A stretch of DNA of 64,000 nt, taken from the NCBI RefSeq assembly GCF_010550695.1, contig NZ_JAAGOB010000018.1, positions 1-64,000 of the forward strand. Reading direction: 5' to 3'. This stretch comes from Phytoactinopolyspora alkaliphila (lineage in GTDB: Bacteria > Actinomycetota > Actinomycetes > Jiangellales > Jiangellaceae). Shown in pieces: positions 8,474 to 17,223 of this stretch (the stretch's first letter is position 1; each line of letters opens with the position of its first letter). A program made the position numbers and the translations under genes. The notes below the pieces were generated by a model that was not told the DNA's origin, made no database searches, and saw nothing but the letters and a program-made list of their open reading frames with translations.

Positions 8474-8790
8474 ACTCTACGAGCACGAGGCGGCGTGTGG
8501 TCAAGGCTTAAGACGGAACGTCTCGGATAGCGATACGTCTGGCGTGGAGGAGACACGTCGCCGATTCGGCGGCGGCTCCACGGCGGCCGCGACGACGAAC
8601 GAACGGGCCAGCGCCTGGCGCTGCCCAGGAGATCGTGGCGGCGCACCGGCTGGTGGCGCGAGAGAGCACGCTCGGGCTGGGGAACGGCCCGTCCGTCGTG
8701 TATCCCATCCCGGGCACGGACGCCTCGACCTCCCGGCTGTGACCGCCGTCACTTTGGGCTGCAGGTCCGCATCGACATAGGTTCACAAAG
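8474..8790. other. Intergenic region, nothing recognised
   Basis: The divergent spacer between the exporter and the AAA ATPase gene must hold the latter's promoter. Reading both strands I found no convincing gene, RNA hairpin or repeat here apart from the inverted repeat at its left edge. Confidence 0.5.
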
Positions 8791-10185
8791 GTGACGGCTC
8801 ACGAACAGCTCCCCCGCACCGTCGGTGAACTGCGCGCGGCCAGCCATCAGCCGCGTGGGGTGAAGACCGAGATCACCGAGAACCTGCTGGCGTTGCTGCG
8901 TGCCGGACAGGATCCTTGGCCCGGTATCGTCGGGTTCTCCCGGACTGTGCTTCCCCAGCTGGAGCGTGCCCTCCTGGCCGGGCACGATGTCGTCCTTCTC
9001 GGCGAACGCGGTCAGGGCAAGACCCGGTTGCTGCGGGCCATCGGCGGCCTGCTCGACGAGTGGACACCCGCCATCGCCGGATCCGAGCTGCACGAACATC
9101 CGCTGCGGCCCATCACGCCCGCGTCCGTCCGGCGCGCGGCCGAGCTGGGTGACGAGCTGCCGGTCACCTGGATACACCGCTCGCAGCGCTACACCGAGAA
9201 GCTGGCCACGCCGGACACGTCGGTCGGCGATCTGGTGGGCGACGTCGACCCGGTGAAGGTGGCCGAAGGCCGTAGCCTCGGAGACCCCGAGACCATCCAC
9301 TTCGGACTGGTGCCCCGCTCGCACCGCGGCGTCGTCGCCATCAACGAACTCCCCGACCTGGCCGAGCGGATCCAGGTGTCGCTGCTGAATGTGATGGAGG
9401 AACGCGACATCCAGATCCGCGGCTATACACTTCGCCTCCCCCTCGACGTGCTGATGGTGGCCACCGCGAACCCCGAGGACTACACGAACCGCGGCCGGAT
9501 CATCACACCGCTCAAGGACCGGTTCGGGGCCGAGATCCGCACTCACTATCCGCTGGAGGTGAGCGACGAGGTCGCGCTCATCCGGCAGGAAGCGCTCCTG
9601 GTCGCGGACGTGGGCGAATCTCTTCTGGAGATCCTTGCCCGGTTCGTGCGGAACCTGCGCGGATCCGCCGCGGTGGATCAGCGCTCCGGTGTGTCCGCGC
9701 GGTTCGCGGTCGCGGCTGCGGAGACCATCGCCGCGGCTGCCCTGCGGCGGGCCGCCGTGACCGGCGAGCACCCGGCTGTCGCGCGGCCGGTCGATCTAGA
9801 AGCAGTGCCGGCCGTGTTGCGTGGGAAGGTCGAGTTCGAGCCGGCCGAGGACGGCCGTGAGACCGAGCATCTGGTTCACCTGCTCCGCCTGGCCGTCGCC
9901 GAGACCGCCCGCGAGCGGTTCGCCGGAATCGACCTGGGCCCGCTGGCCGCCGCCGTGGAGGACGGCCATCTGGTGGCAACCGGGGAGAACGTGCCTGCCA
10001 GTGAGGTACTCACCGCGCTGCCGGAGTTGCCTCTCCTGCACGAGGTGGCACGACGAGCCGGAGCGGAGCCGGACGACCCGCCCGGCCGGCTGGCCGCCGC
10101 CGTGGAGCTTGCGCTCGAGTCGCTGTATCTCGCCCGGCGGCTGGCCAAGGACACCGACGACGACACGGCGGTCTACGGCCGATGA
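8791..10185 (+). CDS. AAA+ ATPase, magnesium-chelatase/MoxR type
   Basis: 464 residues. Walker A is LLGERGQGKT (about residues 70-79), followed by the chelatase-type segments INELPDLAERIQVSLLNVME (Walker B region) and VATANPEDYTNRGRIITPLK (sensor 1 region and arginine finger). The family works as a chaperone-like motor with a VWA protein, and the next gene, overlapping by ATGA, encodes exactly such a partner. There is no third chelatase subunit or tetrapyrrole gene nearby, so a metal chelatase for chlorophyll or cobalamin is unlikely. The target of this pair is unknown. GTG start. Confidence 0.85.
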   Translation: MTAHEQLPRTVGELRAASHQPRGVKTEITENLLALLRAGQDPWPGIVGFSRTVLPQLERALLAGHDVVLLGERGQGKTRLLRAIGGLLDEWTPAIAGSELHEHPLRPITPASVRRAAELGDELPVTWIHRSQRYTEKLATPDTSVGDLVGDVDPVKVAEGRSLGDPETIHFGLVPRSHRGVVAINELPDLAERIQVSLLNVMEERDIQIRGYTLRLPLDVLMVATANPEDYTNRGRIITPLKDRFGAEIRTHYPLEVSDEVALIRQEALLVADVGESLLEILARFVRNLRGSAAVDQRSGVSARFAVAAAETIAAAALRRAAVTGEHPAVARPVDLEAVPAVLRGKVEFEPAEDGRETEHLVHLLRLAVAETARERFAGIDLGPLAAAVEDGHLVATGENVPASEVLTALPELPLLHEVARRAGAEPDDPPGRLAAAVELALESLYLARRLAKDTDDDTAVYGR

Positions 10186-12194
10186 CCGGCACCGGGCGCT
10201 ACCTCTACGGCCGCTGGCACGAGGGCCCGGACCCGCTGGCGCCGCCGGTGGACCTTCGCGAGGCCCTGGATTCCCTGGGTCGCGACGTCATGCAGGGCTA
10301 CTCGCCACGGTCGGCGCTGGACGAGATGCTGCGGCGCGGCACCCGGACGGCCACCGGCCTGGACGACCTCACCCGCCGGGTGTGGCAGCGGCGGGCCGAG
10401 ATCCAGGCCCGCAATCGGCTCGACGGCACGTTGCGCGAGGTACGCCGGCTGCTCGACGAGGCAATCGACGCCGAGCGCCGAGCGCTGTTTCCCGATCCAT
10501 CCGACGAAGCCCGCCTGAGTGAGGCCGAGCTCGACGCCCTGCCGGCGGGCACGGCGGCCGCGGTACGGGAGCTGGCACCGTACCGCTGGCGCTCGGAACA
10601 GGCCCGGGAGAAGTACCGGCGGATCGAGGAGCTGCTCGGCCGGGAATTGCTGGACGCACAGTTCGCGCGCATGAGAGACGCGCTGTCCCAGGCCGACCAG
10701 GTGGACGCGGACCGGGCACGCGAGATGCTGGCAGATCTCAACGCCCTGCTCAGCGCCCACGCCCAGGCGGCCGGTGACATCAACGCACGGTTCGACGAGT
10801 TCATGAGCCGCCATGGCGCGTACTTTCCGGAGAACCCGAACGACGTCGACGAGCTGATCGACGCGCTCGCCGCCCGTGCGGCCGCTGCCCAGCGCATGCT
10901 CAATTCGATGACGCCCGAGCAGCGGGCCGAGCTGGCGGAGCTGTCCCAGCGCGCGTTCGGCGATCCGCGGCTGGCCGGCGAACTGGCGGCGCTCAACGAG
11001 GCGCTGCGCGCGCTGCGCCCGCAAGAAGACTGGTCGTCGTCCACGCGGTTCAGCGGACAGCAACAGCTCGGGCTCGGCGCCGGTGCGCAGGCGATGGCCG
11101 ATCTCGCCGAACTCGACGCGCTCGCCGAACAGCTGTCCCAGTCCTATCCCGGCGCGCGCCTGGAGGACATCGACGTCGAGGCGCTGGAGCGCCAGCTGGG
11201 ATCGGAGGCCACCGTCGACGCGCGCCGGCTGGCGGAGCTGGAACGCCAGCTACGTGAGCACGGACTACTCGAGCGGGCGGCCGACGGATCCTTGCGGCTC
11301 TCCCCCAAGGCTCTGCGCCGTCTCGCGGAAGCGGCGCTGGCCGACGTCATCCGAGCCGTCCGCGAGACGGGCCAGCGCGACACCGAGTCTGCGGGTTCCG
11401 CTGGGGACCTGTCCGGCGCGACCACACCCTGGGAGTTCGGCGACTCCCGCCCGTGGGACGCGTCACGGACTGTCCGCAACGCGGTGCTGCGAGTGGCGGC
11501 CTCCGGCGCGGCGGCCGGGCGGGGAACCACCGACGGCCCGGCCGGGCGCGGTCCGCACCCCGCCGGTGACGGGCGGATACGGCTGGATGTGACCGACGTC
11601 GAGGTGGCCGAGACCGAGCACCGGTCCCGCGCGGCGGTCGCCTTGTGCGTCGACACGTCCTGGTCCATGGTCCAGGAGGGCCGCTGGCTGCCGATGAAGC
11701 GCATGGCGCTCGCCCTGCATCACCTGCTCTCCACCCGGTTCCGGCAGGACGCGCTGCAGCTCATCACGTTCGGAAGACATGCGGCCTCGGTCGAGCTCGA
11801 GGAGCTTGTCGGGCTGGACGGCGTGTGGGAGCAAGGAACCAACGCCCACCACGCGCTCCTGCTCGCCGGCCGGCACCTGCGCCGCCACCCCGGCGCCAAG
11901 CCGGTGGTGCTGATGGTCACCGACGGAGAGCCGACCGCGCACCTCGAACCCGACGGCACGGCGGAGTTCAGCTACCCGCCGTCGATGCGCACCCTGCGCA
12001 AGACCGTGGCCGAGGTGGACCGGCTCGCCGGGCTGGGTGCGTCGGTGACCGTGTTCCGTCTCGGCGACGACCCGGCGCTCGCGGAGTTCGTCGACCTGAT
12101 CGCCCGCCGGTCCGGGGGCCGGGTGATCGCCCCGGTCATGGACGGGCTCGGGGCCGCCGTGGTCGGCGACTACCTGCGCACGCGCAACCGCTGA
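10182..12194 (+). CDS. VWA domain protein, partner of the AAA ATPase
   Basis: 670 residues with two parts. Residues 1-480 are helical, rich in Ala, Leu, Arg and Glu (coiled-coil-like). Residues about 485-670 form a von Willebrand A domain with a MIDAS metal site: DTSWSM, then GTN and TDGEP. The start codon overlaps the stop of the AAA gene (ATGA at 10182-10185), so the two proteins are made in a fixed ratio. By analogy with BchI/BchD, MoxR and RavA-ViaA pairs, the ATPase remodels a client recruited by the VWA protein. Confidence 0.85.
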   Translation: MTGTGRYLYGRWHEGPDPLAPPVDLREALDSLGRDVMQGYSPRSALDEMLRRGTRTATGLDDLTRRVWQRRAEIQARNRLDGTLREVRRLLDEAIDAERRALFPDPSDEARLSEAELDALPAGTAAAVRELAPYRWRSEQAREKYRRIEELLGRELLDAQFARMRDALSQADQVDADRAREMLADLNALLSAHAQAAGDINARFDEFMSRHGAYFPENPNDVDELIDALAARAAAAQRMLNSMTPEQRAELAELSQRAFGDPRLAGELAALNEALRALRPQEDWSSSTRFSGQQQLGLGAGAQAMADLAELDALAEQLSQSYPGARLEDIDVEALERQLGSEATVDARRLAELERQLREHGLLERAADGSLRLSPKALRRLAEAALADVIRAVRETGQRDTESAGSAGDLSGATTPWEFGDSRPWDASRTVRNAVLRVAASGAAAGRGTTDGPAGRGPHPAGDGRIRLDVTDVEVAETEHRSRAAVALCVDTSWSMVQEGRWLPMKRMALALHHLLSTRFRQDALQLITFGRHAASVELEELVGLDGVWEQGTNAHHALLLAGRHLRRHPGAKPVVLMVTDGEPTAHLEPDGTAEFSYPPSMRTLRKTVAEVDRLAGLGASVTVFRLGDDPALAEFVDLIARRSGGRVIAPVMDGLGAAVVGDYLRTRNR

Positions 12195-12216
12195 GCCTTT
12201 CGCCGGCCCTGGGATC

Positions 12217-13422
12217 TCACCGGCGCCGGGTGTTCAGGGTAACGACGACGACGCCGCCCCCGAGCGACGTCACGACGGCCACGACGAGCCAGGTCCAGCC
12301 GCCGTGGCCATACACGGCGGCACCGGCCGCGCCCGCGATGCTGCTTCCCAGGTAGTACGCCGAGGTGTAGGAACCCGACACCTGGCCACGCGCACCTTCG
12401 GGGGCTGCGGCCGCGGCCCAGCCGTTGGCCACCGAGTGGGCTGCGAAGAAGCCGGTGGTGAGGGTCACGATCCCGGCGACGATCCACGGCAGCGAATCGG
12501 GAACCGTGAGCGTGGCGCCGACGGCGGTCACGAACAATGCTCCGACCAGTGCGCGCCGCTTCCCGATCCGGCTCACGAGCGTCCCCGCCGTCACCGAGGA
12601 GACCGCGCCGGCCGCGTAGGCGAGAAAGACCAGCGACGCCACCGCGGATGACAGCGCGAACGGCTCGTCGAGCAAGCGGAACCCGATCGAGTTGTACACG
12701 GCTACGAAAGTCCCCATCCCGACGAACGCGACCACATACTGCGCCCGGAGGACCGGTGTGCGCACAGCGGCCGCCATGCCTGCCGCCACGCCGCGTGAAG
12801 GCACCGGAGCGCCGGACATGTCCTCGCGGTGTACCCGATCCGAGGTACGCGGCAGCGCGATGAGCGTGAGCACCGTACAGACGGCTGAGAACCCCGCGAC
12901 CACGCCGAAGGCTCCGCGCCAGCCGAGCGTGTCGGCGCTGAACCCGGCGCACAGTCTGCCGAGCATGCCGCCCATCGTGTTACCCGCGATCATCGCGCCG
13001 ATGGCTGCCGTCACCCCCGCGCGCCCCAGCCGCTCCACCAGAAAGGCCGCCGCCACACCCGCAACCCCGGCGATGGCCACGCCCTGGGCGGCGCGCACAG
13101 CCAGGAGTACTCCGTACGACGACGCGAACGGCAGGAGAACGCTCAGCACCGCGGAGGCGGCGAGGGACCCCGTGATCACTCGCCTCCGGCCGATCACCTC
13201 GGACAGCACCGCGATCGGCAGGACCGCGAGAGCCAGGGCGCCGGTGGCCACGCTGATCGCGAGCGAGGCACCGCCCGGGTCGAGCCGGAACTCGGCGGCC
13301 AATTGCGCGAGCACCGGCTGCGGCGCGTAGAGCAATGCGAACGACGACGTCCCCGCTACCGCCACGCCCAGGGTGAGTCGCCGGACCTCGGATCGGGGCG
13401 TCACCTGCGCATCGAGACTCAC
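12217..13422 (-). CDS. MFS transporter, drug/sugar efflux type
   Basis: About 400 residues with twelve predicted membrane helices. The motif after helix 2 (LSEVIGRRRVITGS) is the MFS motif A; the protein resembles the YnfM/AraJ efflux subfamily. I start at the GTG at 13422; in-frame ATGs at 13452 and 13476 are alternatives, but the latter would leave only 10 bp to the divergent LysR gene. The neighbouring LysR regulator probably controls it. The substrate cannot be read from the sequence. Convergent with the VWA gene, with a 22-bp gap. Confidence 0.83.
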   Translation of the reverse strand: MSLDAQVTPRSEVRRLTLGVAVAGTSSFALLYAPQPVLAQLAAEFRLDPGGASLAISVATGALALAVLPIAVLSEVIGRRRVITGSLAASAVLSVLLPFASSYGVLLAVRAAQGVAIAGVAGVAAAFLVERLGRAGVTAAIGAMIAGNTMGGMLGRLCAGFSADTLGWRGAFGVVAGFSAVCTVLTLIALPRTSDRVHREDMSGAPVPSRGVAAGMAAAVRTPVLRAQYVVAFVGMGTFVAVYNSIGFRLLDEPFALSSAVASLVFLAYAAGAVSSVTAGTLVSRIGKRRALVGALFVTAVGATLTVPDSLPWIVAGIVTLTTGFFAAHSVANGWAAAAAPEGARGQVSGSYTSAYYLGSSIAGAAGAAVYGHGGWTWLVVAVVTSLGGGVVVVTLNTRRR

Positions 13423-13486
13423 GCCAGGCACGCTACGGCCGGGCCGTTCCATACGTCCAATACAATCTCCTGCCATAATCCATACG

Positions 13487-14407
13487 ATGATGAATCATTC
13501 GCCGCGGGACGCTGCTGATCAGCGGCTCGCCGTGGACCTGGCGCCCATGCTCGCCCTCCTCACAGCGCTCCGGGATACGCGCAACATCACCCGGGCAGCC
13601 GAACACCTGGGCACGCCGCAGCCCACGGTCAGCAGGCGTATCGCCGCGATGGGCGCCGCCCTCGGAGCGCCGCTGACCGAGCCGTCCGGCCGGGGCATCC
13701 GCCTGACCAGAGCCGGCCGGATCCTGGCCGAGGCCGCGAGCGAAGCGATGGAGACCATCGAGACAGCCGCCCGCCGCGCTCGCGAAGAGATCGACCCCGA
13801 CCGTGGCCACGTGGTCTTCGGGTTCCTGCACCTCATGGGCCGCTCGCTCGTGCCGAATCTGCTGCGCGGGTTCCGCGCCACCCATCCAGGCGTGCGGTTC
13901 ACCCTCGTCCAGGGTTCCCGGCAGCACATCCTCGACCAGCTCGGAACCGGTCAGGTCGATCTCGCCCTGGTGGCGCCACTGCCCAGCGAGGACCCTCTGC
14001 TGACCGGGTTCGCGGTCACCGACCAGGAACTCCTGCTCTCCGTTCCCGCTGCGCACCATCTGGCCGCACGACGCCGGATCCGCTTCGCCGAGCTCGCCGG
14101 CGAGCAGTTCGTCACCCTCGAGCCCGGCTATGGGCTCCGCCAGATCATGGACCGGCTCTGCGCCGAGGCCGGGTTCACGCCGCGCATCGCGTTTGAAGGC
14201 CAGGAGTCCGACACGGTCCGGGGACTCGTCGTCGCCGGCCTCGGCGTGGCGCTGCTTCCGCACTTCGACCCCGGAACCCCCGCTGGCGTCGTCGAAGTGC
14301 CCCTGTCACCACGGATCACCCGCACCATCGGGCTGGTCTGGCCGCGCGCGAAGGCGATCACTCCGACGGTGCGCGCGTTCCGGGACCACGTGCGCACCCA
14401 CGTCTGA
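13487..14407 (+). CDS. LysR family transcriptional regulator
   Basis: 306 residues: N-terminal winged helix (LTALRDTRNITRAAEHLGTP, QPTVSRRIAAM) and a C-terminal periplasmic-binding-like effector domain (VRFTLVQGSRQHILDQLGTG, GLGVALLPH). The ATG doublet at 13487/13490 is preceded by a TACAAT -10 box at 13461-13466. It is divergent from the MFS transporter and presumably regulates it, as is common for this arrangement. The effector is unknown. Confidence 0.88.
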   Translation: MMNHSPRDAADQRLAVDLAPMLALLTALRDTRNITRAAEHLGTPQPTVSRRIAAMGAALGAPLTEPSGRGIRLTRAGRILAEAASEAMETIETAARRAREEIDPDRGHVVFGFLHLMGRSLVPNLLRGFRATHPGVRFTLVQGSRQHILDQLGTGQVDLALVAPLPSEDPLLTGFAVTDQELLLSVPAAHHLAARRRIRFAELAGEQFVTLEPGYGLRQIMDRLCAEAGFTPRIAFEGQESDTVRGLVVAGLGVALLPHFDPGTPAGVVEVPLSPRITRTIGLVWPRAKAITPTVRAFRDHVRTHV

Positions 14408-14413
14408 CCTGCC

Positions 14414-15553
14414 TCAGCCGAGCGCCGCCGCCACGAGCGACCCGACGGGCCCGGTCTCGATCAGGAAGCCGTCGTGGCCGAACGGGGACGTGATCACCTG
14501 CACGTCGCTCGCGGACGGGATGTGGCGCGCGAGCAGTTCCTGCTGCCACAACGGATACAGCCGGTCCGAATCGATGCCCGCGACGACGGTACGAGCGCTG
14601 ACCCGGGCCAGGGCGGCCTCCGTCCCGCCTCGGCCCCTGCCCACGTCATGGCTGTTCATCGCCTCACTGAGCACGATGTAGGAGTTGGCGTCGAACCGCC
14701 GAACGAGCTTGCGCGCGTGGTGGTCGAGGTACGACTCCACGGCGAAACGGCCACCGCCGAGCGGGTCCTCACCATCCTGGGGACGCCGGCCGAACCTCTC
14801 CTGCAGCTCCAGCTCGCTGCGGTAGGTGATGTGCGCGATCCGCCGGGCGATGCCCAGCCCGACGTGGGGACCAGCACCGGGTGCGGCGTCGTAGTAGTCG
14901 CCGCCGTGGTAGCCGGCGTCCGCCCGGATCGCATGGATCTGCGCGGCCGACAGGCCGATCTGCTCGGCCGAGGCGGCCGCGCACGTGGCCAGCAGCACCA
15001 TGCTCCGTACGCGGTCCGGCCAGGTGACCCCCCACTCGACGGCGCGCATGCCGCCCATCGACCCGCCGACCACGCCTGCCCACGCATCGATTCCCAGGGT
15101 GTCGGCAAGCAGGGCCTCGACCGCGACCTGGTCCCGGACCGTTGTCCTCGGAAACCGCCCGCCCCAGGCCCGCCGCCCGCCTGGCTCCGCCGACGACGGT
15201 CCGGTGGTCCCCTGACAGCCGCCCAGCACGTTGGGCGCCACCACGAAATACCGGTCCGTGTCCACCGGAGCCCCGGGGCCGACCATCCCCGCCCACCAGC
15301 CGGGTGACGGGTGGCCCGGTCCCTGGTCGCCGACCACGTGGCTGTCGCCGGTGAGGGCGTGCTGGACGAGCACGGCGTTCGAGGCGTCGTCGTTCAGCTC
15401 GCCCCAGGTCTCGTAGGCCACCCGCACATCTGGGATCACCTGCCCCGACTCCAGCTTGACGTCACCGACGCCGGCGAACAGCCGATGCCCAGCGTCGTCG
15501 CCCTCCCGCCAGGCGCCGCTGGCGGGAGGACTCGGGTCGTCGCGTGGAGGCAC
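14414..15553 (-). CDS. metX: Homoserine O-acetyltransferase
   Basis: Transfers acetyl from acetyl-CoA to homoserine, the activating step of methionine synthesis. 379 residues, alpha/beta-hydrolase fold: QHALTGDSHV near the N terminus, nucleophile motif GGSMGGM, DSDRLYPLWQQ with the catalytic Asp, and FGHDGFLIE with the catalytic His. The start lies 7 bp after the metY stop codon, so metY-metX is one operon. Such MetX enzymes use either acetyl- or succinyl-CoA; the partner MetY type argues for acetyl. Confidence 0.95.
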   Translation of the reverse strand: MPPRDDPSPPASGAWREGDDAGHRLFAGVGDVKLESGQVIPDVRVAYETWGELNDDASNAVLVQHALTGDSHVVGDQGPGHPSPGWWAGMVGPGAPVDTDRYFVVAPNVLGGCQGTTGPSSAEPGGRRAWGGRFPRTTVRDQVAVEALLADTLGIDAWAGVVGGSMGGMRAVEWGVTWPDRVRSMVLLATCAAASAEQIGLSAAQIHAIRADAGYHGGDYYDAAPGAGPHVGLGIARRIAHITYRSELELQERFGRRPQDGEDPLGGGRFAVESYLDHHARKLVRRFDANSYIVLSEAMNSHDVGRGRGGTEAALARVSARTVVAGIDSDRLYPLWQQELLARHIPSASDVQVITSPFGHDGFLIETGPVGSLVAAALG

Positions 15554-15560
15554 CCGCCTG

Positions 15561-16853
15561 CTAGCCCTTCGCCGCCCGTAGGCCGGCTTCGAGGTCCGCC
15601 TTGATGTCCTCGACGCCCTCGAGCCCCACGGCCAGGCGGACGAGTCCCGGGGTCACGCCGGCCGCGCGCTGCTGCTCCGGGTTGAGCTGCGAGTGGGTGG
15701 TACTCGCCGGGTGGATCGCCAGACTGCGCACGTCGCCGATGTTCGCTACGTGGCTGAACAGCTCAAGCGAGTCGATGAAGCGCCGCCCGGCCTCGTGCCC
15801 GCCTGCCAGCTCGAAGGTCAGGACGGCTCCCGCGCCGCGTGGCAGATACTTCTTGCTGGTCTCGTACCACGGGCTGGATTCCAGACCCGGATAGTTGACC
15901 GACTCGACCTCGTCGCGCGCGGTGAGCCAGCTGGCGACCGCCACGGTGTTCTCGACGTGCCGTTCGATCCGCAGGCTCAGCGTCTCCAATCCCTGGGCCA
16001 GCAGGAACGCGTTGAACGGGGAGATCGCGCTGCCGAGGTTGCGGAGGAACTGGACCCGCGCCTTGGTGATGTAGGCAGCCGGCCCAAGTGCTTCGGCGTA
16101 GACGAGGCCGTGGTAGCTCGCGTCGGGCGTGGTGAAGCCGGCGAACTTGGCGCCGTGGGCGGCGTAGTCGAACGTCCCGCCGTCGATCAGCACGCCCGCT
16201 ATGGCCGTGCCGTGCCCGCCGATGTACTTGGTGGCCGAGTGGACGACGACGTCAGCGCCGTGCTTCAGCGGATTAAGCAGGTACGGGGTGGCGATGGTGT
16301 TGTCGACGATGAGCGGGACACCCACGTCGTGCGCCACCGCCGCCACGGCCTCCACGTCGAGAACGTCGCCCTTGGGGTTACCGATCGTCTCGCCGAAGAA
16401 CGCCTTGGTGTTCGGCTGGACGGCATCGCGCCAGGCCTGAGGGTCGTCGGGCGCATCGACGAAGCTCACCTGCACGCCCAGCTTCGGGAAGCTGTGCCGC
16501 AGCAAGGTGTCGGTGCCCCCGTACAGGCTGGCCGAGGCGACGATGTGGTCTCCGGCCTCGGCTACGTTCAGCAGCGCCGCCGAGGTGGCCGACTGCCCCG
16601 AGGACAGCAGCAGGGCGCCGACGCCGCCTTCCAGGCTGGCCAGCCGCTGCTCCACGACATCCTGGGTCGGGTTCATGATCCGGGTGTAGATATTCCCGGG
16701 CTCGGCAAGGCCGAACAGGTTCGCGGCGTGCTCAGTGTCGCGGAACGCGTACGACGTCGTCTGGTAGATCGGCAAAGCCCGTGCGCCCGTGGCGGCGTCG
16801 GGTTGCTGACCGGCATGGATCTGGCGGGTCTCGAACGACCACTGTTCACTCAT
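15561..16853 (-). CDS. metY: O-acetylhomoserine sulfhydrylase
   Basis: PLP enzyme making homocysteine from O-acetylhomoserine and sulfide. 430 residues; starts with the typical FETRQIHAGQQPD, has the pyridoxal lysine in SATKYIGGHG and the substrate-site segment YTRIMNPTQDVVEQRLASLE. The length matches MetY, not the shorter MetB (about 380). GAGGAG lies upstream of the ATG. Two very short ATG-to-stop frames and a Met/Cys-rich leader ORF precede it, suggesting translational or attenuation control. It is the first gene of metY-metX. Confidence 0.95.
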   Translation of the reverse strand: MSEQWSFETRQIHAGQQPDAATGARALPIYQTTSYAFRDTEHAANLFGLAEPGNIYTRIMNPTQDVVEQRLASLEGGVGALLLSSGQSATSAALLNVAEAGDHIVASASLYGGTDTLLRHSFPKLGVQVSFVDAPDDPQAWRDAVQPNTKAFFGETIGNPKGDVLDVEAVAAVAHDVGVPLIVDNTIATPYLLNPLKHGADVVVHSATKYIGGHGTAIAGVLIDGGTFDYAAHGAKFAGFTTPDASYHGLVYAEALGPAAYITKARVQFLRNLGSAISPFNAFLLAQGLETLSLRIERHVENTVAVASWLTARDEVESVNYPGLESSPWYETSKKYLPRGAGAVLTFELAGGHEAGRRFIDSLELFSHVANIGDVRSLAIHPASTTHSQLNPEQQRAAGVTPGLVRLAVGLEGVEDIKADLEAGLRAAKG

Positions 16854-16905
16854 CGGGTTACTCCTCGATCGGGTTCGGTCATCAGATATCGGGCTCGGTC
16901 ATCAG
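16850..16905 (-). promoter_or_regulatory. Duplicated micro-ORF segment before metY
   Basis: A 19-bp near-identical direct repeat (16867-16885 and 16887-16905, two mismatches) encodes two chained minimal frames on the minus strand: MTEPDI-stop (16902-16882) and MTEPDRGVTR-stop (16882-16850). The stop of the first overlaps the ATG of the second, and the stop of the second overlaps the metY ATG. This could couple translation, or be chance in a duplicated spacer. Confidence 0.4.
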
Positions 16906-17049
16906 GTGGAGGCTTCGACGGGGTGACGCATCGCCAGGGCCGGCCAGCGGCCAGCATGCGAGCCGGCGGGGCTGGCGGAAGGAGACGGCCCGGTCTGCGC
17001 GGTCACAGCACCGTTCGGGTCGTCCGGCACCGGCGCCGCGTCCAAGGCG

Positions 17050-17133
17050 TCAGGCGGAGACTCGGCAACACATCATGCTGGCCATGCACCTGGAATCCAT
17101 GGCGACAGGCTGGCTCAGCATCAATGCGAACAT
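17050..17133 (-). CDS. Candidate Met/Cys-rich leader peptide upstream of metY
   Basis: A 27-codon frame on the minus strand, ending with TGA about 200 bp before metY. Six of the 27 residues are Met and three are Cys, clustered at the end: MASMMCCRVSA is the C terminus. A tandem Met-Met-Cys-Cys just before the metY-metX operon is what a ribosome-stalling attenuator for sulfur amino acids would need. No good Shine-Dalgarno is visible, so the start (ATG at 17133, or an internal ATG) is uncertain. G/C-rich hairpins follow, but no clear U-tract. Actinobacteria are known to use Cys-rich leader ORFs before sulfur genes; this exact peptide is not one I recognise. Confidence 0.5.
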   Translation of the reverse strand: MFALMLSQPVAMDSRCMASMMCCRVSA

Positions 17134-17223
17134 GGAGACATCGTCAGGTCAGGAGAGCCGGGAAATCAATACTGTTCCATATAATGAGATACGAGTCCGA
17201 AATGTGGACCTGCCGGTCATGGT

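Noticed and set aside
9320-9380. Degenerate Walker B (INELPD in place of a DE pair) as a sign of an inactive ATPase
   Set aside because: As far as I recall, this segment is conserved in the actinobacterial members of the group, so it is probably a family trait and not a loss of function.
8791-10185. Cobalt/magnesium chelatase subunit for cobalamin or chlorophyll
   Set aside because: Only the ATPase and VWA parts are present; the large chelating subunit and tetrapyrrole genes are absent, so a chaperone-like role is more likely.
16854-17223. SAM riboswitch (SAM-I or SAM-IV) upstream of metY
   Set aside because: I looked for the conserved cores of these classes on the minus strand and did not find them; the leader ORF is the better explanation.
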